DNA of 64,000 bases from Syntrophobacter sp963666995 (GCA_963666995.1 OY762941.1:2604001-2668000), one strand, 5' to 3'. Positions 52,340-62,211 are shown, counted from the stretch's first letter. Program-made: numbers and translations. Notes: generated by a model from the sequence alone, not told the origin.

Positions 52340-53659
52340 TTATTTGACTATTCGGGAAAAGGCGACTTTGCCATTAAAAAAAGTCATCAAGGCCCGCCCT
52401 TTCATCGCTCTGCCGTGAAAGGGACAGTTGCGGCTCTTGGACTCAAATGTGGCGCAGTCCAGGGTGAAGTGAACATCGGGGTCGATAAAGGTAAGAGAGG
52501 CAGGTTCCCGGAATCTCAGGGTCCCGTGCGGAACCCCAAGGATATTCGATGGGTTGGATGTGACTTTGGCGATGGCCTGGGAAGGGGTCAGCACTTTCTC
52601 CCAGACGAGTTCGAGAATGAGAGGCAGTGCGCTTTCAAGGCCGATTATCCCATTGGCCGCATATTCGAATTCGGTGTCTTTTTCCACGCTGCTGTGAGGG
52701 GCATGATCGGTGGCGACGGCATCGATGGTTCCGTCGGCAAGACCGGCCCTGATCGCTTCGACGTCGCGAGCCGTGCGAATGGGGGGATTCACTTTGTACA
52801 CCGTATCGAAGCCCATGAGCAGGTCGTCGGTGAGAGTAAAGTAATGAGGCGCGGTTTCCGCCGTAACGGCCACGCCGCGTTGCTTGGCGTCGCGAATCAG
52901 CCTCACGGATCCCCGCGTGCTGACGTGAGCGATGTGTAATCTCCCCCCGGTCAGTTCGGCAAGGAGCAGATCGCGGGCGACCATCACTTCCTCGGCGGAG
53001 TCCGGGATCCCGCGCAAGCCGAGAAGGGTGGAGACCGGGCCTTCATTCATGAGACCGCCATGAGACAGGTGGAGATCTTCGGCATGGCTGATCACCGGCA
53101 GGTCGAAGTTCAGCGCATACTCAAGCGCCCGGCGCATGAGCAGGCTGTTCATCACCGGGCGGCCGTCATCGGATACGGCAACGGCCCCGGAATCCTTGAG
53201 TTCTCCGTATTCGGCGAGGCTCTGCCCTTCAAGCCCCTTGCTGACGGCTCCTACCGGAAACACCCGGCAGTGGCCGGCTTCTCGCGCATGATCGAGGATG
53301 AATTCCGTAACCGCCGCGGAATCGTTTACCGGCTTTGTGTTCGGCATGCAGGCGACCGCCGTGTATCCTCCCGCAACCGCGGCCATCGTCCCCGAGGCTA
53401 TGGTTTCCTTGTATTCCTCCCCGGGTTCCCGCAAATGAACGTGCATGTCGAGCAGACCTGGGACGATCCACTTTCCCGATGCATCGATTTCATGGAGGCC
53501 GGAGCGCCGATCGGAAGGGAGTTCGATTGTCGGCTGGATATCGACGAGGTTGCCGTCGAGCACGAGGACGTCGGCCACCTTGTCCATTCCCTGGGCGGGA
53601 TCGATCACCCTCGCCTGTCGAAAGAGGAAGTTGCTCGTTTCTTCATTTCCTTTCTTCAT
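52340..53659 (-). CDS. pyrC: dihydroorotase
   Basis: Third step of pyrimidine synthesis: cyclises carbamoyl-aspartate. Long class I type (439 residues). Zinc ligands His73 and His75 in DMHVHLREPG, VISHAEDLHL, LHIAHVSTRGS and the catalytic Asp in VATDHAPHSSVEKD are all intact, so it should be active. GGAG stands eight bases before the ATG. It follows pyrB by 89 bases in one operon. Confidence 0.95.
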   Translation of the reverse strand: MKKGNEETSNFLFRQARVIDPAQGMDKVADVLVLDGNLVDIQPTIELPSDRRSGLHEIDASGKWIVPGLLDMHVHLREPGEEYKETIASGTMAAVAGGYTAVACMPNTKPVNDSAAVTEFILDHAREAGHCRVFPVGAVSKGLEGQSLAEYGELKDSGAVAVSDDGRPVMNSLLMRRALEYALNFDLPVISHAEDLHLSHGGLMNEGPVSTLLGLRGIPDSAEEVMVARDLLLAELTGGRLHIAHVSTRGSVRLIRDAKQRGVAVTAETAPHYFTLTDDLLMGFDTVYKVNPPIRTARDVEAIRAGLADGTIDAVATDHAPHSSVEKDTEFEYAANGIIGLESALPLILELVWEKVLTPSQAIAKVTSNPSNILGVPHGTLRFREPASLTFIDPDVHFTLDCATFESKSRNCPFHGRAMKGRALMTFFNGKVAFSRIVK

Positions 53660-53748
53660 ATCATGAACTCCTTGAACCCGACTCCCGAGCGCACATTTTC
53701 AACGATCGTTCCCGATACGGCGCAACAGCGGTTATCGGAACGTTATCT

Positions 53749-54666
53749 TTACCTCTGCCCAAGCAGATACAACAGAGCCATCCGCACCGCCACTCCGTTG
53801 GTCACCTGGTCCAGAATGACCGAATGGGGGCCGTCGGCGACCTCCGGGCTGATCTCGACACCCCTGTTCATCGGGCCGGGATGCATGATCACGACATCGG
53901 GCCTGGCTTTACTGAGCCTTTGCGGGTTCAAGCCGTAATAGACCGAATATTCCCGGAGAGAAGGCAGGAGCATCTGTTGCTGGCGTTCATGCTGGAGGCG
54001 CAGGACGATGATCGCATCAGCGTCGGGGATGACCTCGTCGGGGCGAAAGCTCACCTGCACGCCCAGGCTTTCCATGTCGGGCGGAATAAGCGTGTTTGGG
54101 CCGCAGACGGCCACTTTCGCACCCAGCTTCCTCATCCCCCAGATGTTAGAGCGAGCGACGCGGCTATGGGCGATATCCCCGATGATGAGGACGTTGAGGC
54201 CGTCAATGCGCTTCTTGTGCTCGAGAATGGTCATGATGTCAAGCAGGGCCTGGGAAGGGTGCTCGTGCATCCCGTCGCCGGCATTGATGACGGAAGCATC
54301 GGTATGCCTGGCGATCCTGTGAGGCGTGCCGGAGACGGTATGGCGGACGACAAAGACGTCGGGCTTCATGGCCTCCAGATTCTTCACGGTATCGAGGAGT
54401 GTTTCTCCTTTCACCATCGAACTCGTGCTCGTCGTGATCGCGTATGTATCCGCACTCAACCGTTTGGCGGCGATGTCAAATGAGGTCCTGGTCCGGGTGC
54501 TGGGTTCGTAGAAAAGGTGTATAACGGTTTTCCCTCTGAGGGTCGGCACCTTCTTGATCGGTCTCGTATTGATTTCTTTGAGTGATACCGCCTGTTCCAG
54601 GATGTGCTCGATCTCGTGGACTTCAAGCTCACGCAATCCCAGAAGATCCTTTCTTTTAAACGGCAT
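53749..54666 (-). CDS. pyrB: aspartate carbamoyltransferase catalytic subunit
   Basis: Second step of pyrimidine synthesis: carbamoyl phosphate plus aspartate. The carbamoyl-phosphate loop STRTRTSF is at about residues 56-63, HPSQALLDIMTI is mid-protein and NRGVEISPEVADG near the end is also typical. Start: the ATG at 54666 has GAGG seven bases upstream, 305 residues; a TTG two codons earlier is an option. No pyrI regulatory subunit is adjacent, and pyrC follows, the Gram-negative class B-like order. Confidence 0.95.
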   Translation of the reverse strand: MPFKRKDLLGLRELEVHEIEHILEQAVSLKEINTRPIKKVPTLRGKTVIHLFYEPSTRTRTSFDIAAKRLSADTYAITTSTSSMVKGETLLDTVKNLEAMKPDVFVVRHTVSGTPHRIARHTDASVINAGDGMHEHPSQALLDIMTILEHKKRIDGLNVLIIGDIAHSRVARSNIWGMRKLGAKVAVCGPNTLIPPDMESLGVQVSFRPDEVIPDADAIIVLRLQHERQQQMLLPSLREYSVYYGLNPQRLSKARPDVVIMHPGPMNRGVEISPEVADGPHSVILDQVTNGVAVRMALLYLLGQR

Positions 54667-54672
54667 GGGCAA

Positions 54673-55171
54673 ACCTCATCCTTTCGATTGCGGTGGAAGC
54701 TCCTCGATTTTGCTACGCTAATCTAGCATGAGTTGACTCCATTGAGTGAATGAAATTGAGGGAAGTCCGAGAAAAATCAGAAGCTGAAATTGCCCGGGGG
54801 GCACTCTTTCGAAACGGTCCCGAAGAGCTCGATCGACCTCTCCTCGAATACCCGTTGATTTCACTCGTCCGGAAAGGGTGGAAATGAATACTATAAAAAT
54901 AGTACAATACCATCGTTTCCGAGTGTTCTCTGCAGGACTTTCGGGCACGCATGCCGGGGCGTACCTCAGGGCTGAATATTTTCTTGCCCGGGTCAACCGG
55001 TTTTCAAAAGACGACTCTCCGCGGAATGGCGGTCTTCGCGGGCGGCGACAGCCTTCGCCCGACGCACGCCGGCAGTTTGGATGGCCTGTCGTGTGCTTCC
55101 GTGCCGTTTGCTCAAGGGACACGGGCACCGGCCTGCAGGCACTCGTTGACTGTCGCTTGCCGCGATCTGTC
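54673..55171. other. gap between divergent pyrB and greA, no gene seen
   Basis: Contains an A/T-rich inverted repeat ACTATAAAAATAGT near 54892-54905 and otherwise nothing recognised. No PyrR-type leader, pseudouridine or uracil-sensing attenuator was found before pyrB. Confidence 0.4.
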
Positions 55172-55200
55172 TTGACAGTTCCGGGGAATATCATTTAAAT
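55172..55200 (+). promoter_or_regulatory. promoter of greA
   Basis: TTGACA at 55172-55177, 17-base spacer, TTAAAT at 55195-55200; the transcript would begin about 27 bases before the gene. Confidence 0.6.
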
Positions 55201-55233
55201 GAACTCCCCATTATCTTACGAAGGGAGAAGTTG

Positions 55234-55704
55234 ATGCCAAGAGTGCCGATCACGAAAGAAGGATTTGAACGCCTGAGGAACGAACTGCAGCGGCTTCAGA
55301 AAGAGGAGAGGCCTGTCGTCATAAGGGCGATCGAAGAAGCCAGGGCTCATGGGGATATCACTGAAAACGCCGAATATGAAGCCGCCAAGGATAAACAGGC
55401 GATGATCGAAGGCCGTATTCAAGATCTCGGCAATAAGATGGGGGAATGTGAAATCATTGAACCCTCGGATAACCACAACGGGAAGGCGATATTCGGGACT
55501 ACCGTCGTGGTGGAGGACACTGAAACGGGAGAAGTCATTTCATACCGTCTGGTCGGTCCCTATGAGGCGGATGTCAATTTAGGAACCATCTCGGTCATCT
55601 CTCCTCTCGGCAAGGCGCTCATCGGCAAGGAGGAAGGCGAGGAAGTCCGAGTCCAGACCCCCAAGGGAGTCCGGAGCATAGAAATTCTGGAAGTGCGTGG
55701 CTGA
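55234..55704 (+). CDS. greA: transcription elongation factor GreA
   Basis: Rescues backtracked RNA polymerase by stimulating transcript cleavage. The N-terminal coiled coil carries the tip acidic residues in AHGDITENAEYEAAKDKQ (about 37-54), and the C-terminal FKBP-like domain includes SVISPLGKALIGKEEGEEV. 156 residues; ATG at 55234 with AAGGGAG upstream. Confidence 0.95.
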   Translation: MPRVPITKEGFERLRNELQRLQKEERPVVIRAIEEARAHGDITENAEYEAAKDKQAMIEGRIQDLGNKMGECEIIEPSDNHNGKAIFGTTVVVEDTETGEVISYRLVGPYEADVNLGTISVISPLGKALIGKEEGEEVRVQTPKGVRSIEILEVRG

Positions 55705-55883
55705 GAGTTCGCAGAAATGCTCCGAGAATTGGAATTTCCTTCTTCCGGAACTCACCGCCGTAAAAATCCCGAAAACAAGACGGACAAACCGAATGCCGCC
55801 TCGATACAGCGCCCGCGCAACGGGTCCGATGTCTATAAGAACTTATTTCTCCGTGCAAAAAGGAGTTTTTGGGGGCTTTGCGG

Positions 55884-55913
55884 TTGACAGACGATGTCTT
55901 CAGCAAGTATATA
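55884..55913 (+). promoter_or_regulatory. promoter of rpsT
   Basis: TTGACA at 55884-55889, 18-base spacer, TATATA at 55908-55913, about 85 bases before the rpsT start. Confidence 0.6.
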
Positions 55914-55999
55914 TAAAGATTGACTGAACCGGCAGCAAACCGTCAGCCCGCCTGGACGGTCGCTTGAATCGATACAATCAAACATAGCAGGAGGTTAAC

Positions 56000-56260
56000 T
56001 TGGCAAACCACAAATCGGCCATCAAACGCGCAAAACAGAACGAGCTGCGCCGCGTCCGCAATCGTTCACGCAAAACCAGAATGAAAAGTGTCATAAGAAG
56101 CCTGGAAGAAGCCATAACGTCCAATTCGCGGGAACTGGCCGCCGAACGCCTCAGGGATGCGATTTCCGTCATCGATAAGACCGTGTCGAAGGGCGTTATC
56201 CACAAGAATACGGCGTCCCGCAAAATTTCGAGGCTTTCCCATCGCGTGAAGGCGCTCTGA
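56000..56260 (+). CDS. rpsT: 30S ribosomal protein S20
   Basis: 86-residue basic, all-helical 16S rRNA-binding protein. MANHKSAIKRAKQNELRR at the start and NTASRKISRLSHRV at the end are diagnostic. The start codon is TTG, five bases after GGAGG; a TTG start is common for this gene and allows self-regulation. Convergent with holA. Confidence 0.96.
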   Translation: MANHKSAIKRAKQNELRRVRNRSRKTRMKSVIRSLEEAITSNSRELAAERLRDAISVIDKTVSKGVIHKNTASRKISRLSHRVKAL

Positions 56261-56306
56261 GCGAATCGTTTTGCCGGCTTCCTACTCTGTTTTTCTATCA
56301 TGAAGG

Positions 56307-56339
56307 GCCTCTGAGGATCAGTTCACTCAGGGGCTTTTT
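56307..56339 (+). terminator. Rho-independent terminator of rpsT
   Basis: GCCTCTGAG pairs with CTCAGGGGC (one wobble) around a ten-base loop, followed by TTTTT. The right arm lies inside the 3' end of the convergent holA gene. Confidence 0.75.
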
Positions 56340-57330
56340 CGTGGAAACTCAATCGCAGGACCAAATCTTCGAGGATCATTTCTGGGGCGACGGATGTGCT
56401 CTTGAGGGCCATATCCGTGTCGCGGATCGCCCTGTGCAGCCTGAAAAGCTCGAGTTCGCTGAAACGGGGCGCCTGCTCCTGATGCTTGCCTGCCACGAAC
56501 GGGTGCAGCCCCAGTTTGCGGGCAATCTGAGGAAGGGCCATTCTCTTTTCCAGCCCGTTCTTCACCTGCCAGAGATGACGGATATGCCTCGAAAGCATGC
56601 CGAGGATGGCGAGGGGATTCTGCCCCTCGGAAATCAGGGAACTCAGGCAGACGAGCGCACGACTGCTCTTGTGCTGGGCAATCGAATCCAACAGTTCGAA
56701 TATCGAGTACGTCCGTTGAGAACTGACCACCTGCTGAACGTCTTCAAGCTGTATGGTGTCGCCGTCCCCCGCGTACGTGATGAGTTTTTCGAGTTCACTC
56801 TCAAGCCTGTGGAGATCGGTGCCGACCTGTTCGGCCAGGAAAGCGGCGGCGGGAAATACGAGGGTCTTTCCTCGCTGCCGGGCCCGGTCCTGAAGCCAGC
56901 GGCACACTTCCTTTTCACCGGGGGCGCGAAATCGAACCACGCTGCCCGCCGACTCGACCGCGGATTCGATCTTCTCAAGTCCTTTCTTCCCGGAAAAGGT
57001 GAGCACGAGGCAGGCGGTCGGATAGGGGCGGTTCAAATACTTCAAAAGGACTTTTCGCTGGTCTTCGGGCCACTCTTCGATATGCTGGACCATGAGAACG
57101 CGTTTTGAACCGAACATGGGCATCGTTCTGAGGCCGGCCACCATTTCACCGGCCGAATAGTCTTTTGCCGGAACACGCTCTCCGTTGAATCGTCCCGCTC
57201 CGGGCGGAAGGATTGCCTCGAGCAGGCGCGTCCATGCCTCTTCCATCAGGAGGTCGGCTTCCCCGATAAAGAGGTAGACGGATGCGACGATTCCTCTGTC
57301 CAGATTCCTGAAAAATTCATTTGGCAGCAT
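56323..57330 (-). CDS. holA: DNA polymerase III delta subunit
   Basis: Clamp-loader wrench subunit that opens the beta clamp. 335 residues with VYLFIGEADLLMEEAW early (degenerate P-loop region), the MLVQHIEEWPEDQRKVLLKYLNRP-like middle and the C-terminal helical collar domain (IFELLDSIAQHKSSRAL, HIRHLWQV). Two bases after lptE in the leuS-lptE-holA operon, the usual order. Confidence 0.92.
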   Translation of the reverse strand: MLPNEFFRNLDRGIVASVYLFIGEADLLMEEAWTRLLEAILPPGAGRFNGERVPAKDYSAGEMVAGLRTMPMFGSKRVLMVQHIEEWPEDQRKVLLKYLNRPYPTACLVLTFSGKKGLEKIESAVESAGSVVRFRAPGEKEVCRWLQDRARQRGKTLVFPAAAFLAEQVGTDLHRLESELEKLITYAGDGDTIQLEDVQQVVSSQRTYSIFELLDSIAQHKSSRALVCLSSLISEGQNPLAILGMLSRHIRHLWQVKNGLEKRMALPQIARKLGLHPFVAGKHQEQAPRFSELELFRLHRAIRDTDMALKSTSVAPEMILEDLVLRLSFHEKAPE

Positions 57331-57332
57331 GT

Positions 57333-57887
57333 CTAGAAATTACTCAGAAACCGGTCGTGGATCCGGGATGACATTTCCTTGGCGAGATACTCGAGCGTCT
57401 CGCGCCTGCTGTCATAGCTGAAGACCGGATCGGGGTTGTTCGGTCTATCGAGCTGCCGGTAGACTTTGAAGTAGGTGAAATTCGGATCCTGCCAAAGCAC
57501 TCTACCGGTCTTGACCTCGATACAGCGAATTTCCAGAACGAGATAGAGCCGGGTTTGAATGGTGACCTGGTTCCCGAAGTTGATGGGGAGGTCACGGTGC
57601 CCCACGGGCGAAGTATAAATACTCGTGATGGTTCCCCTGAAAATCGCCTCGGCCTGATCCAGGGGAACGACTTGAAGGTTGCCCCTCTTTATGAATTCCT
57701 GCCGCAACGCTCCCGCAAACATGCTCCCGAGGTCGGGTTCCGACGTCTTGTTCTCGAAAACGGGAATGGAGATGTACCGGAGCCCGGGTTTGGGCCCGGT
57801 GCCTTCCCCCGTAAAATGGTAGCCGCAGCCGGAGGGCAGGAGAAGAATCATGGCCCAAAGGGAGAGGAACTTAAGCGACATTTTCAT
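57333..57887 (-). CDS. lptE: LPS-assembly lipoprotein LptE
   Basis: Outer-membrane lipoprotein that plugs the LptD barrel and delivers LPS. Signal peptide of 20 residues with lipobox LPSG-Cys21, then GYHFTGEG typical of the family, and SIPVFENKTSEPDLG. 184 residues. Located between leuS and holA as in most Gram-negative bacteria. Confidence 0.9.
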   Translation of the reverse strand: MKMSLKFLSLWAMILLLPSGCGYHFTGEGTGPKPGLRYISIPVFENKTSEPDLGSMFAGALRQEFIKRGNLQVVPLDQAEAIFRGTITSIYTSPVGHRDLPINFGNQVTIQTRLYLVLEIRCIEVKTGRVLWQDPNFTYFKVYRQLDRPNNPDPVFSYDSRRETLEYLAKEMSSRIHDRFLSNF

Positions 57888-57917
57888 GGTCTTCCCTCTT
57901 CAGCCCGGAGTCCAGGG

Positions 57918-60407
57918 CTATATGACGATGTTCACAAGCTTCTTCGGAACAACCACGATTTTCCTGATCGGTTTACCGGAGACGAATTCCTGCACCCTGG
58001 GGTCCGCCGTGGCAACCTGCCTGATCGCTTCATCCGACGCATCGGCCGAAACGGTGACACGGCCTCTGAGCCTTCCGTTAACCTGCACCACAATCACTAT
58101 CTCTTCGGCTTGCAGGGCTCCTTCGCTCCATTTCGGCCACGTTTGTCCGAGTACGCTTCCGGTATGGCCCAGTTCGTGCCAGAGTTCCTCGGAGATATGG
58201 GGAGCCATGGGCGAGACGAGCAGTATCATGGCTTCGACGGCTTCCTTCACAACCGGCCAGAACGTCTTGTCCCGCGCATTGCTTTCCACCGCCTGGTAAA
58301 TCTGGTTCACCAGTTCCATGACGGCGGCAATGGCCGTATTGAAATGGAAGCGGTCCCTGATGTCTTCCGTCACCTTTTTGATCGTCTGGTGGGTTTTGCG
58401 GTGAAGGCCGGCGAGCGATTCGGAAAGATCCCGCCCGCCATCGTACTTCGCCACGGATCGCAGGGCTTCGAGATTGTCCGCAACGAGCCGCCAGATCCTC
58501 GAAAGAAAGCGAAAAGATCCTTCAACCCCCTGGTCGTTCCATTCGAGGTCCTTCTCGGGAGGTGAGGCAAAAAGGCAGAACAGGCGCACGGTGTCCGCGC
58601 CATAAGCCTTGATCATGTCGTCGGGATCGACCACGTTCCCCTTGGACTTGCTCATTTTCGCCCCGTCCTTGATCACCATTCCCTGGGTGAGCAGGTTCTG
58701 GAACGGCTCGTCCACGTCGAGATAACCCATGTCCCGGAGCACCTTGACAAAGAAACGGGAGTAAAGCAGGTGAAGGACCGCGTGTTCGATTCCGCCGATA
58801 TATTGATTGACGGGCAGCCAATACCTGACCTGATCGAGATTGAGAGGCCCCTCAGAATATTTCGCGCAGGCAAACCGGGCAAAATACCAGGACGACTCCA
58901 CAAAGGTATCCATCGTGTCCGTTTCCCGGCGTGCAGGCCCGTTGCAAACCGGGCAGACGGTTTTGACGAACGGCTCATGGAAGGGAAGCGGTGATGCCCC
59001 GTTGGGAAGGATCGCCACATCGGTCGGCAAAACGACCGGCAGGTCTTTAGCGGGAACGGGAACCGTACCGCACCGCTCGCAGTAGATGACCGGAATGGGC
59101 GCACCCCAGTAGCGCTGGCGGGAAATGCCCCAGTCTCTCAGGCGGTACTGGATGGTCTGTTCTCCCATGCCCTTTTTCGCAAGGTCTGCCGTGACGGCAT
59201 CGCGGGCTTCGGCGGAAGTCATCCCGGAGAAGGCGCCGGAATTGACCAGGACGCCGTCTTCCTCAAAGGCGGCGGTGAGTTCCCCGGCCGCAGAGGGCGA
59301 CTGGGCATCGGCGGGTTTTATGACGACCCTGATGGGCAGACCGTATTTCCCGGCGAATTCGAAATCCCGCTGGTCGTGGGCCGGAACCGCCATGACCGCT
59401 CCGGTGCCGTACTCCATGACGACGAAGTTGGCGACATAGATCGGTATGTTTTCCCCGGTGACGGGGTTCACGCAGTAACTCCCGGTGAAGACCCCTTCCT
59501 TGTCGAGAAATTCGGCTTCCCTGTCATTGCGCTTGGCCTGTTTGGCCTTTTCGACGAATGCGAGCACTTCGGATCGCTGCGGATTTCCCTCGCACAGTTT
59601 TTCGACCAGGGGGTGTTCGGGGGCGATGCTCATGAAAGTCGCCCCGAACAGGGTATCGGCCCTCGTCGTGAATACCGTCATCGAACCGTTGCCTGAAGCG
59701 AGAGGGAAAAGCAGCTTGCTGCCGAAGCTCTTCCCGATCCAGTTCTGCTGCATCGTGAGGACCCGTTCGGGCCATCCGGGCAATTTGTAAGTACAGTCGA
59801 GGAGTTCTTCCACGTACTGCGTGATCTTGAAGAACCACTGCTCCATCTGCTTCTGTACGACCGGCTGATCGCAGCGCCAGCAGGCTCCCCCTTCCACCTG
59901 TTCGTTTGCCAGAACGGTCTGACACGTGTTGCACCAGTTGACATAAGCGCTGCGCTTGTAGGCGAGGCCCTTCTCGAACATCGTCAGGAAAAACAACTGC
60001 TCCCAGCGATAGTAGGAGACATCGCATGTGGCGAATTCGCGGGACCAGTCATAAGAAAAACCAAGCTGCTTGAGCTGGTTTCTCATGTAATCGATGTTGT
60101 CGTAAGTCCATTTGGCGGGATGCGTTTTTGCCTTGATCGCGGCATTTTCGGCGGGCATGCCGAAGGCGTCCCAGCCCATGGGGTGCAGCACGTTGTATCC
60201 CTGCATTCTCAGGAAGCGGGCCACCACGTCGCCGATCGAGTAGTTGCGCACATGCCCCATGTGTATTCGGCCCGAAGGGTACGGGAACATCTCCAGGAGA
60301 TAAAACTTCTCGCGTCCGGGTTCCTCGGTGACCTCAAAAATCTTCTCCCTCTCCCAGTGTCCCTGCCATTTCTTTTCGATACTCTTCGGTGAATACTTGG
60401 ATTCCAT
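57918..60407 (-). CDS. leuS: leucyl-tRNA synthetase
   Basis: Class Ia synthetase of 829 residues. HIGH motif variant HMGH at 49-52 inside PYPSGRIHMGHVRNY; the editing domain with GTGAVMAVPAHDQRD; the zinc-type insert with CERCG and CPVCNGPA; the KMSKSKGNVVDP loop in the C-terminal part. It is the first gene of leuS-lptE-holA. Confidence 0.97.
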   Translation of the reverse strand: MESKYSPKSIEKKWQGHWEREKIFEVTEEPGREKFYLLEMFPYPSGRIHMGHVRNYSIGDVVARFLRMQGYNVLHPMGWDAFGMPAENAAIKAKTHPAKWTYDNIDYMRNQLKQLGFSYDWSREFATCDVSYYRWEQLFFLTMFEKGLAYKRSAYVNWCNTCQTVLANEQVEGGACWRCDQPVVQKQMEQWFFKITQYVEELLDCTYKLPGWPERVLTMQQNWIGKSFGSKLLFPLASGNGSMTVFTTRADTLFGATFMSIAPEHPLVEKLCEGNPQRSEVLAFVEKAKQAKRNDREAEFLDKEGVFTGSYCVNPVTGENIPIYVANFVVMEYGTGAVMAVPAHDQRDFEFAGKYGLPIRVVIKPADAQSPSAAGELTAAFEEDGVLVNSGAFSGMTSAEARDAVTADLAKKGMGEQTIQYRLRDWGISRQRYWGAPIPVIYCERCGTVPVPAKDLPVVLPTDVAILPNGASPLPFHEPFVKTVCPVCNGPARRETDTMDTFVESSWYFARFACAKYSEGPLNLDQVRYWLPVNQYIGGIEHAVLHLLYSRFFVKVLRDMGYLDVDEPFQNLLTQGMVIKDGAKMSKSKGNVVDPDDMIKAYGADTVRLFCLFASPPEKDLEWNDQGVEGSFRFLSRIWRLVADNLEALRSVAKYDGGRDLSESLAGLHRKTHQTIKKVTEDIRDRFHFNTAIAAVMELVNQIYQAVESNARDKTFWPVVKEAVEAMILLVSPMAPHISEELWHELGHTGSVLGQTWPKWSEGALQAEEIVIVVQVNGRLRGRVTVSADASDEAIRQVATADPRVQEFVSGKPIRKIVVVPKKLVNIVI

Positions 60408-60666
60408 AGATCAGCCTTTTCTGTGCAGAATAATTCGTGGGTCGGGCCTTCGCGACCCTCCCGCACGATCCCCCGGATTGCCACCGTTAAATCAGAAGAT
60501 TCTTAGCATAGTCGATATCTTTTCGCAACTTGATCTCTGAAAATGAGGAAATGAGCATCCTTTCTTGACAAGAAATGTTCCTTAATTATTTTAAGTATAT
60601 AGGGTGTTTTACAAAACGGCTCGTGTTCGAAAACTTGTGAGCGATTCAGTGTGGAAAGGAGAAAAG

Positions 60667-60882
60667 ATGAGCCTGAAACCTCTGGATATCATTGCTGCCG
60701 CCTTGCTCATTATCGGGGGCCTCAATTGGGGCCTGATGGGTTTTTTCGACTATAATCCGGTAGGTGTGGTTTTCGGAAGCGCTACGATCTATGGCCGTGT
60801 GCTTTACGCGCTGGTGGGATTGAGCGCTCTCTACGGAATTGTCCTCTGGCGAGGAATGCATTGCCGCATCTGCCGGCCGTGA
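60667..60882 (+). CDS. DUF378 small membrane protein
   Basis: 71 residues with two membrane spans and the signature LIIGGLNWGLMGFF, typical of DUF378. Start: ATG at 60667 with GGAAAGGAG upstream. It ends with a small Cys pair (HCRIC). Function unknown. A TTGACA at 60565-60570 may belong to its promoter, but the -10 is weak. Confidence 0.85.
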   Translation: MSLKPLDIIAAALLIIGGLNWGLMGFFDYNPVGVVFGSATIYGRVLYALVGLSALYGIVLWRGMHCRICRP

Positions 60883-60904
60883 GCAGGCAAGATGGTTTAA
60901 TCAT

Positions 60905-60948
60905 GCCCTCCGAAAGATTGAGGCGATTCTTTCGGAGGGCGTTTTTTT
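60905..60948 (+). terminator. strong Rho-independent terminator after DUF378 gene
   Basis: A 13-bp perfect stem (GCCCTCCGAAAGA / TCTTTCGGAGGGC) with a ten-base loop followed by G and seven T. Confidence 0.9.
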
Positions 60949-61048
60949 GTGGCGGGGGAAACGACCGAATCCCTTATTCGGATTGCACGGGATACGCAGC
61001 GGGCAGTCCGGACTCTCCGCCGGATATAGCGGAGGATTCCAGTCCGGG

Positions 61049-62134
61049 TCAACCGTTCTTCTTTACGAATCCCTTCATAAAGTCAACGAGCGCTTTCACC
61101 GCATCAATGGTGGTCGCATTATACAGGGAAGCCCGAAAACCTCCGACGGAGCGATGCCCTTTCAACCCGCCGAGACCCGCGGCAAGCGATTCCTTGAGAA
61201 AGCTTTGTTCCAGGTTGGGATCGGCAAGCCTGAAGGTCACGTTCATAAGCGAACGGGAATCGTGGGCGGCAGTTCCCCGGTAGAAGTCCTGGCCATCCAT
61301 ATAATCATAAAGCATTCCGGCTTTCCGCCGGTTGGCTTCCTCCATCATTTCAATCCCGCCGATGGTCTCCTCGAGCCATCTCGTGACGAGGCAGACCACG
61401 TAGATGGCAAAGCACGGCGGAGTATTGAACAGGGACTTCTTTGCGGAGAAAGTGGTGTATTTCAGCATAGCCGGGAGGTCTTTTGGGACCCTCGCCAGCA
61501 GGTCATCCCTGACGATGACCAGAGTCACGCCTGCGGGGCCCGCATTTTTCTGCGCCCCCGCGTAGATCAGCCCGAACGGGGCGGGATCGAAGCCGCGGCT
61601 GAAAATGTCCGAGGACATGTCGCTCACCAGGGGAACGCTCCCCGAATTCGGGAACCGGTGCCACTGGGTGCCCCTGATCGTATTGTTGGATGTAATGTGC
61701 AGATACGCCGAATCCGGGTCGAGTGACAATTCCCCGGGGATGTAGGAGAAGTCGCGGTCCTTGGAGCTTGCCGCGATGCGGACGTCTTTCCCCTGAGTGC
61801 GCGCTTCCACGATGGCATTGGTCGACCACACATCGGTCTCGACGTACGAAACGGGTTTTCCCGGCAGAGACACATTCATCGGAACCATGCAGAACTGCAT
61901 GCTCGCGCCGCCCTGGAGAAAGAGCACCTGGTAGCGATCGTCGAGCTTGAGCAGTCTCTTGGTTCGAAGGATTGCTTCATCCAGAACATCTTCAAACCAC
62001 TTGGAACGGTGGCTGACTTCCATGATGGACATTCCGGATCCTTTGAAATCGAGCAATTCCCGCTGCACCTGTTCAAGGACGGGAAGGGGCAGTGCGGCAG
62101 GTCCGGAATTGAAATTGAAAATACGTTTTGCCAT
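61049..62134 (-). CDS. serC: phosphoserine aminotransferase
   Basis: PLP enzyme of serine synthesis (3-phosphohydroxypyruvate to phosphoserine) that also acts in pyridoxal phosphate synthesis. Typical start FNFNSGPAALPLPVL, PLP lysine in YAGAQKNAGPAG, and ends GFRASLYNATTIDAVKALVDFM. 361 residues; GAGGAAATC precedes the ATG. A palindrome just upstream may control it. Confidence 0.95.
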   Translation of the reverse strand: MAKRIFNFNSGPAALPLPVLEQVQRELLDFKGSGMSIMEVSHRSKWFEDVLDEAILRTKRLLKLDDRYQVLFLQGGASMQFCMVPMNVSLPGKPVSYVETDVWSTNAIVEARTQGKDVRIAASSKDRDFSYIPGELSLDPDSAYLHITSNNTIRGTQWHRFPNSGSVPLVSDMSSDIFSRGFDPAPFGLIYAGAQKNAGPAGVTLVIVRDDLLARVPKDLPAMLKYTTFSAKKSLFNTPPCFAIYVVCLVTRWLEETIGGIEMMEEANRRKAGMLYDYMDGQDFYRGTAAHDSRSLMNVTFRLADPNLEQSFLKESLAAGLGGLKGHRSVGGFRASLYNATTIDAVKALVDFMKGFVKKNG

Positions 62135-62180
62135 GGCGATTTCCTCTCTCGAAACAGCAATTCTTTGGTTCCTTGACCCA

Positions 62181-62211
62181 GTAAACTTTCAAGGTAAACT
62201 ATCAGTTTACC
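62181..62211 (-). promoter_or_regulatory. candidate operator upstream of serC
   Basis: Perfect inverted repeat GGTAAACT-ATC-AGTTTACC at 62193-62211, with an extra GTAAACT half-site at 62181-62187. It is 47-77 bases before the serC start. The rest of the gap to 62455 holds nothing recognised. Confidence 0.5.
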
